A stretch of DNA of 64,000 nucleotides from DASZGI01 sp035938995 (GCF_035938995.1 NZ_DASZGI010000038.1:11858-75857), one strand, 5' to 3'; shown: positions 18,567 to 26,722, numbered from the stretch's first letter. Numbers and translations: made by a program. Notes: generated by a model not told the origin, from the sequence alone.

Positions 18567-19439
18567 ATGCCCCGAGCCGAGGCCAACGGCATCGAACTCG
18601 AGTACGACACCTTCGGCGACCCGGCGGATCCCACCCTCCTGCTGATCATGGGCCTGGGCACGCAGCTGACCGGGTGGCCGCCGGAGTTCTGCCGGCTGCT
18701 GGCCGGGCGGGGCTTCCACGTGGTGCGGTTCGACAACCGGGACATCGGGCTGTCCACCCAGTTCGACCACCTGCCGACCCCCGACCTGTTCGCGATCATG
18801 ACGGGCGACGCGTCCACCGCGCCGTACCTGCTCGAAGACTTCGCCCACGACGCGGCCGGGCTGCTCGACGCGCTCGGCGTGGACCGCGCGCACATCGTCG
18901 GCGCCTCGATGGGCGGCATGATCGCACAGGAGTTGGTGATGAAGTACCCCAAGCGGGTGCTGTCGCTGTGCTCGATCATGTCGACCACCGGCGACCGCGC
19001 GGTGGGCCAGCCGAGCGCGGCGGCGATGGCGGCTCTGCTCCTGCCCGCCGCTACTGACCGCGCTGGCGCGGTCGAGCGGGGCGTCAAGGTGCTCAAGGTG
19101 ATCAGCTCGCCCGGGTATCCGCCGACGGAGCAGTGGATGCGCGAGCGGACCGGCGAGGGCTACGACCGCGCCTACCGCCCGGCGGGCGGCATGCGCCAGC
19201 TCGCGGCGCTCGTCGCCTCCCCGGACCGCACCCCGGCGCTGCGCGAGGTGACCGTGCCGACCGTCGTGATCCACGGCGAGGCGGACCAGCTGGTCGACGT
19301 CAGCGGCGGCAAGGCGACCGCGGCGGCGATCCCGGGGGCCGAACTGGTGCTGTACCCCGGCCTGGGACACGACCTGCCCGAAGCGCTGTGGACGCCGATT
19401 ATCGACGTCATCGCGCGCAACGCCGCCCGCGCCGGCTAA
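18567..19439 (+). CDS. alpha/beta hydrolase
   Basis: A 290-residue alpha/beta-hydrolase-fold enzyme. The nucleophile elbow is GASMGGM (Ser near residue 115). The acid is Asp in IHGEADQLVD, and the base is His in GLGHDLP near the C-terminus. The oxyanion region is LLIMGLGTQ. The RFDNRDIGLS segment is shared with a widespread actinobacterial group that includes aclacinomycin-methylesterase-like hydrolases, but the substrate is unknown. ATG 18567 is chosen over upstream starts because GGGAGG precedes it by seven bases and the domain begins there. Confidence 0.85.
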   Translation: MPRAEANGIELEYDTFGDPADPTLLLIMGLGTQLTGWPPEFCRLLAGRGFHVVRFDNRDIGLSTQFDHLPTPDLFAIMTGDASTAPYLLEDFAHDAAGLLDALGVDRAHIVGASMGGMIAQELVMKYPKRVLSLCSIMSTTGDRAVGQPSAAAMAALLLPAATDRAGAVERGVKVLKVISSPGYPPTEQWMRERTGEGYDRAYRPAGGMRQLAALVASPDRTPALREVTVPTVVIHGEADQLVDVSGGKATAAAIPGAELVLYPGLGHDLPEALWTPIIDVIARNAARAG

Positions 19440-19521
19440 GCGTCCGCGCAGACCCTCACGCCGCCCGCAGGATCCTCGACCGACCGACCGAACGCGGCCC
19501 GGTCTGGCAGACTCGATCTCC

Positions 19522-20022
19522 ATGACGTCTCCAACGCCGCAGCAGCAGGATCTGCAAGAGCCGAACGAGTGGTTCGCGTCGCTGCCGAAAGTGGCGCTGT
19601 CCGCGAACGCGGTCCTGCGCGACGAGTCCGGGTGGATCGCCTTGGTGCGCAACACCTACCGCAACGGCTGGTCCCTTCCCGGCGGCGTGGTGGACGACAA
19701 CGAGCCTCCGGCGGCGGCCTGCGCGCGCGAGCTGGAGGAGGAGCTGGGTTTCCGCGTCGCCGAGGTCGGGCCGCTGCTCGCGGTGCAGTGGGCGCGGCGC
19801 TCGCCCGGCAGCTCGATGCAGTTCCTGAGCCTCACCTTCGACGTCGGGGTGTGCGAGGACCCGGCGGATCTGGTCGCGCAGCCCGATGAGATCGCCGAGA
19901 TCGGGTTCTTCCCGATCGACAAGCTTCCCGACGGCACCCGTCCGTTCATCGCCCGCCGACTGCGCGCGATTCATAAGGCAGAGGGCGCGTTGGTCTACCT
20001 CGAAGAGACGGCCGCGGCTTAA
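19522..20022 (+). CDS. Nudix hydrolase
   Basis: A 166-residue Nudix enzyme, hydrolysing a nucleoside diphosphate linked to another moiety. The Nudix box is complete: G-x5-E-x7-R-E-x2-E-E-x-G-x, read as GGVVDDNE then PPAAACARELEEELGF (about residues 54-77). The preceding NTYRNGWSLPGG is typical of the fold. A C-terminal segment, FFPIDKLPDGTRPFIARR, is common in MutT-like members. It lies 82 bp after the alpha/beta hydrolase on the same strand. The substrate cannot be assigned. Confidence 0.85.
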   Translation: MTSPTPQQQDLQEPNEWFASLPKVALSANAVLRDESGWIALVRNTYRNGWSLPGGVVDDNEPPAAACARELEEELGFRVAEVGPLLAVQWARRSPGSSMQFLSLTFDVGVCEDPADLVAQPDEIAEIGFFPIDKLPDGTRPFIARRLRAIHKAEGALVYLEETAAA

Positions 20023-20081
20023 CGGGCACGGTGTTAATAGGCGCTGTGTAGCGGGCCCGTTGTGGTGGCTGGGGCTCCGGT

Positions 20082-20930
20082 TCAGTCGCCGGAGTTGCCG
20101 TTGCCGCCGCCGTTGGTGGGGCTCGCCTGTACGGCCTGGCCGTTCATCCCGGTCCCGGCGATGAGGGTGGCGATCAGATTGCCGTCGCCGTCCGGATCGC
20201 GTCGTACCCGGGCCCACACGACGGCGCCCGGGACCAGGTCGGACGGCGAGAACGGCTGCGCCTGCGTGCCGAACTGGGTCTGCGAGTTGACCTGCACGGT
20301 CACGGTCGCGCCCCGGGTGGTGGTCGCCGTGAACGAGGTGTTGCCGACGTCGATGACGGACAGCATCGTCAGAGTTCCGCGAGCGGTGGTCATCGGCATC
20401 TGAGATGGCTGGGTCGAGGAGCCGTTACCGCCCGAGCCCATGTCGGTGCCGGAGCTGGGGCCGGACCCCATGTTCGGCGAGGAATCCGTACTCGAACTCA
20501 TCCCCGGGTTACCGGCACTGGCGCCGGCGCCGCTGCTCGCGCTGGGGCTCGGCGCCATCGTCGGCGGCACCGCAGCCGTCGCCTGCGTGCCTCCGGAAGG
20601 TCGCGTCGCCGCATACACGCCGGCGCCGAGTCCGACCACGAACAAGACCATCCCGACGAACACGACCGTCGAGCGCAGCTTTCCCCTGCCACTCGGCGGC
20701 GGAGGGGTCACGCCGCCGACCAGCCTGGTCGGCTCGGTCCCGTATTCGTACCCGTAGCCCGGGCTGTATTCGTACTCGTGGATCGGAGCCGTGGCCTCGT
20801 AGCCGTCGGCCTCCTGCTCCGCCATCCGCCGCGCCCGCAGCGCGTCGAAGTCCGCGAGCGGATCCTGTCCGGCGCGCGACGCGCCGAGGCCGCGCTCGTC
20901 GTGATTCGACACGGAAGATACCTTCTCCAC
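20082..20930 (-). CDS. single-pass membrane protein with extracytoplasmic DUF5666-like domain
   Basis: A 282-residue protein of unknown role. The cytoplasmic part (1-85) is acidic and Tyr/Gly-rich. One membrane span (about 86-108) follows. Next is a low-complexity Ser/Gly/Pro/Met linker (about 115-180), then a compact beta-rich domain (GTLTMLSVIDVGNTSFTATT through VVWARVRRDPDGDGNLIA). The domain resembles small DUF5666-type beta domains, with repeated short strands around a T-V-N-S-Q-T turn. The C-terminus is a Gly/Asn tail. It is transcribed alone, divergently from the ABC-F relic. Confidence 0.7.
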   Translation of the reverse strand: MEKVSSVSNHDERGLGASRAGQDPLADFDALRARRMAEQEADGYEATAPIHEYEYSPGYGYEYGTEPTRLVGGVTPPPPSGRGKLRSTVVFVGMVLFVVGLGAGVYAATRPSGGTQATAAVPPTMAPSPSASSGAGASAGNPGMSSSTDSSPNMGSGPSSGTDMGSGGNGSSTQPSQMPMTTARGTLTMLSVIDVGNTSFTATTTRGATVTVQVNSQTQFGTQAQPFSPSDLVPGAVVWARVRRDPDGDGNLIATLIAGTGMNGQAVQASPTNGGGNGNSGD

Positions 20931-21368
20931 TCGACAAACTCTGACCTGGCAAGTGCACCGCGCACGCCGTAAGCACGACGTCAGCGCGCTGCATCAAAGG
21001 ATCAAAGGCACGCAGCGCGCTGCGCTTTCCCGCCGGCATCCCGTAGGCACGAAAACGCTTTGCGGTCGGTTCACCGTTGTGTGACCCTGATCCGGCACGG
21101 CCGCACTGCGGCCCGGTCGATGGAGTGATCCGCCCCCCGTGCTGAGCTGAGGACCACGCCGGGCGTCCAGCCCTGACCTCGACTTCCGCGCCGTTCCGGC
21201 CCCGCTCCTCCGAGCAGGTGGTCGGCGTCGCGCCCGTCCTCGCATCCAAGCTCGCCCTTTCCGGCTTCGGATTCCCACGCATCCTCCGCATCGCCGGGGG
21301 AGTGCGACAAGGTCACGCTGCGCGTTCCGGCGTCCCGCCCCGCATCCACCACCGGCGAAGGACGCACC
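20931..21368. other. 438-bp intergenic region before the ABC-F relic
   Basis: No gene is supported here. A direct repeat ATCAAAGG-ATCAAAGG lies near 20995-21010, and a GC-rich dyad CGCAGCGCGCTGCG near 21010-21023. ABC-F resistance genes often have leader attenuators in such positions, but I could not find a leader peptide with a clear ribosome site. Confidence 0.5.
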
Positions 21369-22368
21369 GTGCCCCGTACTTTTCTCAAAGCCCAGTCGCT
21401 CGCGCACCACTACGACGGCGAGACCCTCTTCGCGGGGGTGGATCTCGTCCTGAACCCCGGCGACCGCGTCGGCCTCGTCGGGCCGAACGGCGTCGGCAAG
21501 TCCACCCTCCTGGCCATCCTCGCCGGGCGCCTCAAGCCGGTTCCCCGGCGCGGTCCTGCTCGTCACCCACGACCGAGCGCTGCTCGACCGGGCGGTCACG
21601 CGGATCATCGAGCTCGACGGCATCCACGAGGAACCGCAGTACTACGAGGGCGGATACACCGCCTACCGCGAGGAGAAGGCGCACCGCTGGCGGACGCTGC
21701 TGCTCGACTTTGAGGCGCAGGAGAAATACCGCAGACGCCTGGAGGCCGACATCGAGCGGACGAAGGACCAGGCTGACAGCACCGAACAGGCGACCAGGAA
21801 CGACAAACTGCGCCGCTACGCCAAGAAAGTCGCGAAGAAGGCCAAGGCGCGCGAGCGCCGGCTCGAACGGCAGATCCAGTCGATCCGGTGGATCGAGCAG
21901 CGCGCGTTGGCCGACGAGGCCGACCCGGACGCAGGCGTCGCCGTCCGCGGTGAGGTCGGCATGCTGCCTCAGACCCATGACACGCTGCGCACCGGCACGA
22001 CCGTGCTCGACTTCTTCCGTAGCCGCGTTCCCGTATACGCCGAGGACGCCGAGCGGCTCCTCGACGCCCATCTGTTCGGGCCGCACCAGTGGACTGCACG
22101 GCTGAGCGACCTCTCCGACGGCGAGCTGCGCAGACTGTTGCTGGCCGTCCTGGTCAACAGCCCGCAGCGGATCCTCGCTCTCGACGAGCCGACCAATTAC
22201 CTCGACTTCGACGCGCTCGACGTGATCGAGGAAGCGCTGCGGGCCTATCGCGGCACGCTGCTGATGGTCACGCACGATCGCTACTTTGCCGAGCGCATCG
22301 GGATCTCCCGGCACTGGAGGTTCACCGGCGGCCGAGTCGTCGACGACTGTGTGATCGGTGCTGTGTAA
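21369..22368 (+). pseudogene. ABC-F family ATPase gene with two internal deletions and a frameshift
   Basis: The first 57 codons encode a normal ABC-F start with Walker A VGPNGVGKSTLLAIL. Near 21540 the frame changes by +1 and the sequence jumps to the H-loop of the same domain (FPGAVLLVTHDRALLDRA). The Q-loop, signature and Walker B of domain 1 are lost. The new frame continues through the basic linker coiled coil. Near 21910-21945 a second, in-frame gap removes the Walker A of domain 2, since GEVGMLPQ follows directly. Signature LSDGE, Walker B ILALDEPTNYLD and the H-loop of domain 2 remain. ABC-F proteins act on ribosomes and can give antibiotic resistance; this copy should be inactive. 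Confidence 0.85.
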
Positions 22369-22419
22369 TCGGCGCCATGTGACCGGTGTTGTGTGACGGG
22401 CGCTGTGTGACCGGCTAGG
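22350..22419 (+). repeat. five tandem copies of a degenerate 14-bp repeat
   Basis: The consensus is TGTGAYCGGYGCTG. Units start at 22350, 22364, 22378, 22392 and 22406. The array spans the end of the ABC-F relic and reaches the 3' end of the Lrp gene. Confidence 0.75.
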
Positions 22420-22876
22420 TCCCCGGGCGCACCGGACTCCACGGCAGCGGTGAGGAGAGCACCATCGTCGACGACGGCTGGCCGTGATCGGCGAGGCGGT
22501 CGATCAGCGCCTCGAATTCGGCCATCGACCCGACCGCGATCCGCAGCAGGCAGCAGGCGTCCCCGGTCAGCCGGTGCACCTCCAGGATCTCGGGGCTGCG
22601 CTCGATCGTCTCGGGGTGGCGCAGCAGGCAGCGCGGGCCGTAGCAGGCCATCCGCACAAGCGCGGCGACGGTACGTCCGGCGCGCACGGGGTCGACGTGC
22701 GCGTGGTACCCGGTGATCACGCCGGCCGCTTCGAGCCGCCGCACTCGCTCGGCAACGGCCGGCGCAGAGAGGTTGACCCGCCGCGCCAGCTCGTTGAAGG
22801 ACAGCCGCGCGTCCTGCTGCAACTCGTCGAGCAGCCGCCAGTCGATCTCATCTGGAAAGTCCAACCTGACTGACAC
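22415..22876 (-). CDS. Lrp/AsnC-family transcriptional regulator
   Basis: A 153-residue regulator. The N-terminal winged helix-turn-helix reads DWRLLDELQQDARLSFNELA then LSAPAVAERVRRLEAAGVI, and the C-terminal RAM domain contains the TGDACCLLRIAV strand. It is divergent from tryptophan 2,3-dioxygenase with an 86-bp gap, so it probably senses an amino acid (perhaps tryptophan) and controls that gene. The frame is open to 22975, but GTG 22876 is chosen: it begins the conserved domain, and a -10 hexamer (TACGAT on the minus strand, 22883-22888) ends six bases before it. The effector is inferred from context only. Confidence 0.85.
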   Translation of the reverse strand: MSVRLDFPDEIDWRLLDELQQDARLSFNELARRVNLSAPAVAERVRRLEAAGVITGYHAHVDPVRAGRTVAALVRMACYGPRCLLRHPETIERSPEILEVHRLTGDACCLLRIAVGSMAEFEALIDRLADHGQPSSTMVLSSPLPWSPVRPGT

Positions 22877-22962
22877 CTTGCAATCGTAAATCGAAAATGG
22901 CCGCGACGCCCACAACGGCCATTCCGCGTCTTCGCTCGCCGTAGTTCCATGGAGAGGTGTCA
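22877..22962. promoter_or_regulatory. divergent lrp / tryptophan dioxygenase promoter region
   Basis: An AT-rich block (22880-22899) holds TACGAT on the minus strand, the likely leaderless -10 of the Lrp gene, and the related half-sites AATCGTAAA and AATCGAAAA that could be Lrp contacts. GGAGAGG at 22951-22957 is the ribosome site of the dioxygenase. Confidence 0.45.
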
Positions 22963-23811
22963 GTGAAGACCGCACCCGTACATCTGTCCGCTGAGTCGTG
23001 TCCCCGTGTCGCTGAGAACGGGGCCAACGAGTACGAGGACTATGCCGAGCTGCGCGCCCTGCTCCAGCTGCAGAACCCCCGAACCGACGCCCCCGCCGAG
23101 CTCTCGTTCCTGATCGTCACGCAGGTGATGGAGCTCTACTTCACCCTGCTGCGCCACGAGTGGGAGCGGGCGCGCGCCGCGATCCTGGACGGCGACGTCC
23201 GCACGGCGGTGCGCACGCTCCGGCGCGGCCACGGCGCCCAGGACGCGCTGACCGGCGCCTGGGAAGCGCTGCGCACCCTCACCCCAGCCGAGTTCGACGC
23301 GTTCCGCGAGTCGTTCGGCATCGCGTCCGGCGTCCAGTCCGTGCAGTACCGGCACCTCGAGTTCCTGCTCGGCGCCCGCCACCCGCACGCGCTTGCCGTC
23401 CACGAGCGGACCCCCGACCGCCAGGCCGAACTGCGGGCGCAGGCCGAGGCGCCGTCGCTCTACGACGCGGCGCTCCGGCTCCTGCACGCCCGGGGTTTCG
23501 CGATCCCGAGCGAGCTGCTGCACCGCGATCACGTGATCCAGTACGTGGGCGACGATCGGGCGGTGGCCGCGTGGCAGGCTGTCTACGAATCCGAGGCCGG
23601 ACACGCCGATCTGGTGGACCTCGCCGACGCGCTGTTCGACACGGCGGAGCGGCAGGTGCGCTGGAAGCAGCGTCACCTGCTCATCGTGTGGCGCGCGATG
23701 GGCGACAAGCCCGGCTCGGCCGGCACCTCGGGCGCCCAGTGGCTGGAGCGCGGAGTGCACCGCAAGTACTTCCCCGACCTGTGGACGCTGCGCGACGGCT
23801 TCGCCGCGTGA
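22963..23811 (+). CDS. tryptophan 2,3-dioxygenase
   Basis: A 282-residue heme dioxygenase that opens the indole ring of tryptophan to N-formylkynurenine. Family segments are recognisable: N-E-Y-x-D-Y-x-x-L near the N-terminus, the helix with FLIVTQVMELYFTLLRHE, FRESFGIASGVQSVQYRHLE (about residue 125), and the C-terminal substrate loop GTSGAQWLERG. The tail includes LWTLRDGF. The length fits bacterial enzymes. GTG 22963 is chosen over GTG 22957 because GGAGAGG ends five bases upstream of it. The divergent Lrp-type gene is its likely regulator. No kynureninase or formamidase gene is adjacent, so the remaining catabolic steps lie elsewhere. Confidence 0.88.
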   Translation: MKTAPVHLSAESCPRVAENGANEYEDYAELRALLQLQNPRTDAPAELSFLIVTQVMELYFTLLRHEWERARAAILDGDVRTAVRTLRRGHGAQDALTGAWEALRTLTPAEFDAFRESFGIASGVQSVQYRHLEFLLGARHPHALAVHERTPDRQAELRAQAEAPSLYDAALRLLHARGFAIPSELLHRDHVIQYVGDDRAVAAWQAVYESEAGHADLVDLADALFDTAERQVRWKQRHLLIVWRAMGDKPGSAGTSGAQWLERGVHRKYFPDLWTLRDGFAA

Positions 23812-23815
23812 CCGT

Positions 23816-24313
23816 TTACGGGGTGAGCGCGTGCACGTTGAACATGATGAACAGGGGGAGCGCGGCGAGGATCAGCAGGGCCGCCCCGGCGATCTGCTCG
23901 ACCGTCCCGTAGGCGATGTTCGGCTCGTCGCAGGTGCGGATGTGCGGGACCGGGCCCTCGGCGACCAGGACGTCGAGCACGTCGCCGACCTTGTAGCGGT
24001 CCTCGGGGGTGCGCGCGAGCACGATGGTCTCGCGCCGCAGCGCCTTGTCCCACTTGAACTCGACCACGATGCGCGCGGCGTCGAGCGGGAACGACTGCCC
24101 GGCCGGGTGCTGGGGCACCACCTCGATGATGTGCGCGACGGCGGTCGTGCCCTCGGACAGAAGCCGCCGGGACCTGGTCACCTGGAGACGGCACAAAAGC
24201 GTCCCCCCGATCGCGCTGGTGATGCTGAATCCAACGGCGATGGCAAACGCGACGACATGACCCGCCGCCACGGTCGGCCTCCCGGAACAGCGAGCTAAAG
24301 GGGGCTGGAACAC
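23816..24313 (-). CDS. membrane protein, DUF3592-like
   Basis: A protein of up to 165 residues with two membrane spans, one near the N-terminus (VVAFAIAVGFSITSAIGGTLL) and one near the C-terminus (IAGAALLILAALPLFIMF). Between them is an extracytoplasmic beta-rich domain with VVEFKWDKALRRETIVLA and YKVGDVLDVLVAEG, the pattern of DUF3592 proteins. The function is unknown. The GTG start at 24313 is uncertain, since another GTG about 15 codons in would begin just before the first span. Convergent with the dioxygenase, 4 bp apart. Confidence 0.65.
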   Translation of the reverse strand: MFQPPLARCSGRPTVAAGHVVAFAIAVGFSITSAIGGTLLCRLQVTRSRRLLSEGTTAVAHIIEVVPQHPAGQSFPLDAARIVVEFKWDKALRRETIVLARTPEDRYKVGDVLDVLVAEGPVPHIRTCDEPNIAYGTVEQIAGAALLILAALPLFIMFNVHALTP

Positions 24314-24674
24314 CGAGAATTCGGCGTCTAGAACGACAGGTTAGCGCTCCGCGGGCCCTACCACACACGCATCATGTGTTTTACAGCGAAGTCTTATCTG
24401 CCGGTCAGGATCCCCGCTCCAGGCGCGCGCCAGGTGCACCCGGAGCGGGGCCGGCGCAGTCCCGGCGCATCCCGTGGAGTGGGGCGGGAGCGCGGGCCGC
24501 GCGTCGAGGCCGACCAGGCTCGGACGAGCGCGGCCTCGCCGTCAAGGGTAGCCGTCGCGGCGGCCGCTACGGCGGGGATGTGGGGCGCTCCCGGACTGTT
24601 TTGCAATCCCGCCATGGAAGTTTTGCCGTTCTCTGTTGCCGTCATGCCCCGCGCTGGCCGGGGCCGGTGGGTGC
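24314..24674. other. intergenic region upstream of the trp leader
   Basis: About 360 bp with no supported gene between the divergent DUF3592-like gene and the trpS leader. The reading frames are open but lack ribosome sites and family features. It must hold the promoter of the minus-strand gene; no strong hexamers stand out. Confidence 0.5.
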
Positions 24675-24680
24675 TACCTT
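24675..24680 (+). promoter_or_regulatory. -10 element of the trpS leader transcript
   Basis: Extended -10 TGC-TACCTT, hexamer at 24675-24680, six bases before the leader-peptide ATG at 24687. No Shine-Dalgarno sequence precedes that ATG, so the leader RNA probably starts at it. Confidence 0.6.
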
Positions 24681-24686
24681 TGCGCT

Positions 24687-24728
24687 ATGCGGATGGCTGT
24701 TCAGCATCAGGGTTGGTGGCGCCCCTAA
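24687..24728 (+). CDS. Trp-rich leader peptide of the trpS attenuator
   Basis: A 13-codon ORF reading MRMAVQHQGWWRP, with tandem Trp codons at 24714-24719 and a TAA at 24726-24728. It probably serves as a tryptophan sensor: ribosomes stall at the two Trp codons when charged tRNA-Trp is scarce. The Trp codons lie inside the first arm of an RNA hairpin series that ends in a GC-rich terminator stem. A similar leader is known in front of an auxiliary, indolmycin-resistant tryptophanyl-tRNA synthetase gene in Streptomyces coelicolor. Confidence 0.8.
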   Translation: MRMAVQHQGWWRP

Positions 24729-24791
24729 CCGGGCGGCACCTGATCATCCGCGTATTCCCATCTACCGCGGCCGCCCGAAGCCGGGCGGCCG
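24715..24791 (+). promoter_or_regulatory. ribosome-mediated transcription attenuator of trpS
   Basis: Four RNA segments can be drawn. Segment 1 (24715-24724) pairs with 2 (24731-24740), 9 of 10 pairs. Segment 2 (its CGGGCGGC, 24730-24737) can instead pair with 3 (24769-24777). Segment 3 pairs with 4 (24768-24777 with 24782-24791), a perfect 10-bp stem with loop AAGC that acts as terminator. Stalling at the Trp codons in segment 1 frees segment 2 to form the 2:3 antiterminator. A ribosome reaching the stop codon covers segment 2 and allows 3:4. No U tract follows the stem. Confidence 0.75.
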
Positions 24792-24851
24792 ATTCGCGTT
24801 CGCGTGCCTCGGCGCCCGGCCGGGCGGCCATGACCTGAAGAGGGCCGACCG

Positions 24852-25862
24852 ATGCCGCGACGACTGACTGGATTCACCCCCTCGGGCGAGCTGCACCTGG
24901 GCAACTATCTCGGCGCGATCCGACCGATCCTGGCCGGTCAGGATCGCGCCGTTCGCTCCGGCCGAGACGCCGGACCAAGCGACACCGTGGTGTTCATCTC
25001 CGACCTGCACGCGCTGACCCTGGACCATGATCCGCAGCAGGTTCGGCGACGCACACTCGAATTCGCCGCGCTGCTGCTCGCCGCCGGTGCGGACCCGGAC
25101 CGGTGCCTGTTCCTCGTTCAGTCGCACGTGCCGGAACACGCCGAGCTTCACTACCTGCTGGAATGCGTCGCCGGTTACGGCGAAGCGCAACGCATGATCC
25201 AGTTCAAGGAGAAAGCGCGCCGCCAGGAACAGGTCCGCGTGTCCTTGCTCACTTATCCGATCTTGATGGCCGCCGACATCCTGCTCTACGACACCGACGA
25301 GGTGCCGGTGGGCGAGGACCAGCGCCAACACGTGGAGCTCGCCCGGGACGTGGCTTCGCGGTTCAACGCGCGCTACGGGCAGACGTTCACTGTGCCGCGA
25401 GCCGTCAACCCGCCGGTCGCCGCGCGCATCATGGACCTGACGACGCCGAACGTCAAGATGAGCAAATCAGCCTCCTCCGCTGCCGGTGCGCTGCGGTTGC
25501 TGGACGAGCCCGACGCGTTGCGGCGCAAGGTCATGCGGGCGGTCACCGACACCGGCGGCGACGTCGTCTACGACGTCGAAGGCAGGCCAGGCGTGTCCAA
25601 CCTGCTTGACATCCTGGCCGCCTGCACTGAGCAGCAACCGGCACAGCTGGCTGACGAATTCAACCGCTACAGCGACCTCAAGCAGGCGACCGCTGACGCC
25701 GTTGTCGCGACCCTGGCCCCGGTGCGCGAGCGCTATCTCGACATCGTGGCCAAGCCGGACTACATCCGAGAGGTCCTACGCGACGGCGCCGCGCGGGCCC
25801 GCACATACGCTGGAGAGAAGCTGAAGGCCGCGAAATCGGCATTAGGACTGCTGCCGGTATGA
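24852..25862 (+). CDS. trpS: tryptophanyl-tRNA synthetase
   Basis: A 336-residue class I aminoacyl-tRNA synthetase that charges tRNA-Trp. The HIGH-like motif is PSGELHLGNYLGA near residue 10, and the second signature is KMSKS in NVKMSKSAS near 203. The length is typical of the compact bacterial enzyme. GAAGAGGG precedes the ATG. Control by a Trp-Trp leader peptide points to the auxiliary TrpRS class, whose known S. coelicolor member resists indolmycin; resistance itself cannot be read from this sequence. If so, a second, housekeeping trpS should lie elsewhere. The enzyme is near a tryptophan-degrading dioxygenase. Confidence 0.93.
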   Translation: MPRRLTGFTPSGELHLGNYLGAIRPILAGQDRAVRSGRDAGPSDTVVFISDLHALTLDHDPQQVRRRTLEFAALLLAAGADPDRCLFLVQSHVPEHAELHYLLECVAGYGEAQRMIQFKEKARRQEQVRVSLLTYPILMAADILLYDTDEVPVGEDQRQHVELARDVASRFNARYGQTFTVPRAVNPPVAARIMDLTTPNVKMSKSASSAAGALRLLDEPDALRRKVMRAVTDTGGDVVYDVEGRPGVSNLLDILAACTEQQPAQLADEFNRYSDLKQATADAVVATLAPVRERYLDIVAKPDYIREVLRDGAARARTYAGEKLKAAKSALGLLPV

Positions 25863-25872
25863 ACCCGGTCGG

Positions 25873-26277
25873 TCACGGTTTCACAGGTAGGCAGGCGAGG
25901 ATCACGACCGCCTCGACGAACAGGGAGGCGAGTCCGAGCGGCTCGAGCCAGTTGCCGATGTCGACGGAGGAGGCGGGCAGTCCGGTGGTGCGGCTCAAGA
26001 CATAGCCGACCATCGCAGCCGCCGCGAGCAGCGCCGCGGCCGCGTGCAGCAGATCGTGGTCGCGCCGCATCAGCAGCTGCGCGATGACGATGCTGGAGGC
26101 AATCAGGGCGATGTACAGGCCGCCCAGGTACGGCGTCTCGCGCAGCTTACTCTGCAGGTCCAGCAGATGGATGAGGGCGAGGGCGAGCAGCCCGAGCACG
26201 ATCACGGTGCGGCGCACCGCCTCGTACCCTGCGGTTGGTGCGGTCGCGACGTCGCGGCCGGAAGTCGTGATTGCCAT
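25873..26277 (-). CDS. small four-helix integral membrane protein
   Basis: A 134-residue hydrophobic protein of unknown function. Four membrane spans can be traced: IVLGLLALALIHLLDL, YLGGLYIALIASSIVIAQLL, LLHAAAALLAAAAMVGYVL and LGLASLFVEAVVILACLP. Short loops include RRDHDLLH. It has no motif I recognise. ATG 26277 is preferred to upstream in-frame codons, which read as Arg/Pro-rich non-coding sequence; GAGGAG lies 11 bases before it. Convergent with trpS, 10 bp from its stop. Confidence 0.7.
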   Translation of the reverse strand: MAITTSGRDVATAPTAGYEAVRRTVIVLGLLALALIHLLDLQSKLRETPYLGGLYIALIASSIVIAQLLMRRDHDLLHAAAALLAAAAMVGYVLSRTTGLPASSVDIGNWLEPLGLASLFVEAVVILACLPVKP

Positions 26278-26722
26278 CGCGGAATGTCTCCTCGGTTGCG
26301 CCATGAGCCCGACAGATGAACCAGGTGAACGAGGGAACGCGGGACAACGCCCGCTGCCGACGCGCGCGGATCCTGCGCGCTCCGGCGAATGTGCGCGGCA
26401 CACCGAGGAAACGGGTACAGGCCGCACGTGGTTCACCCGTGGCGGTCGGCTCGAAACGCCGTGACCCGCTCGAGGTCGGGAAAGAGAGCGCCCCGGCTCA
26501 GCGTGGGGGTAGCGAGCCGGGGCGGTGCCGGGGGATGTGGCCTCCCGGCGTGACCAGGTGGGGGGATACCTGATCGGCAACAGTGTGCCACGCCTTTCGT
26601 ATGGCGTCGGTAAAAACCGTGTCCCAACCGGGTGGCGAATCCGGCGATCCTCGCGCGGACGCCCTTTTCCGGTCAAGGATTCCCGGTCTGAGCGCCTGTC
26701 CTGGCGTCTGACGAGCCGTCGA
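26278..26722. other. 445-bp intergenic region
   Basis: No supported gene. A perfect 11-bp inverted repeat (26489-26499 with 26514-26524, CGCCCCGGCTC) with a 14-base loop may be a terminator for ung, although it lies 200 bp past its stop. Confidence 0.5.

Noticed and set aside
26489..26524. 11-bp inverted repeat as the ung terminator
   Set aside because: It is 200 bp past the ung stop and has a 14-base loop, so it was only noted in the intergenic entry.
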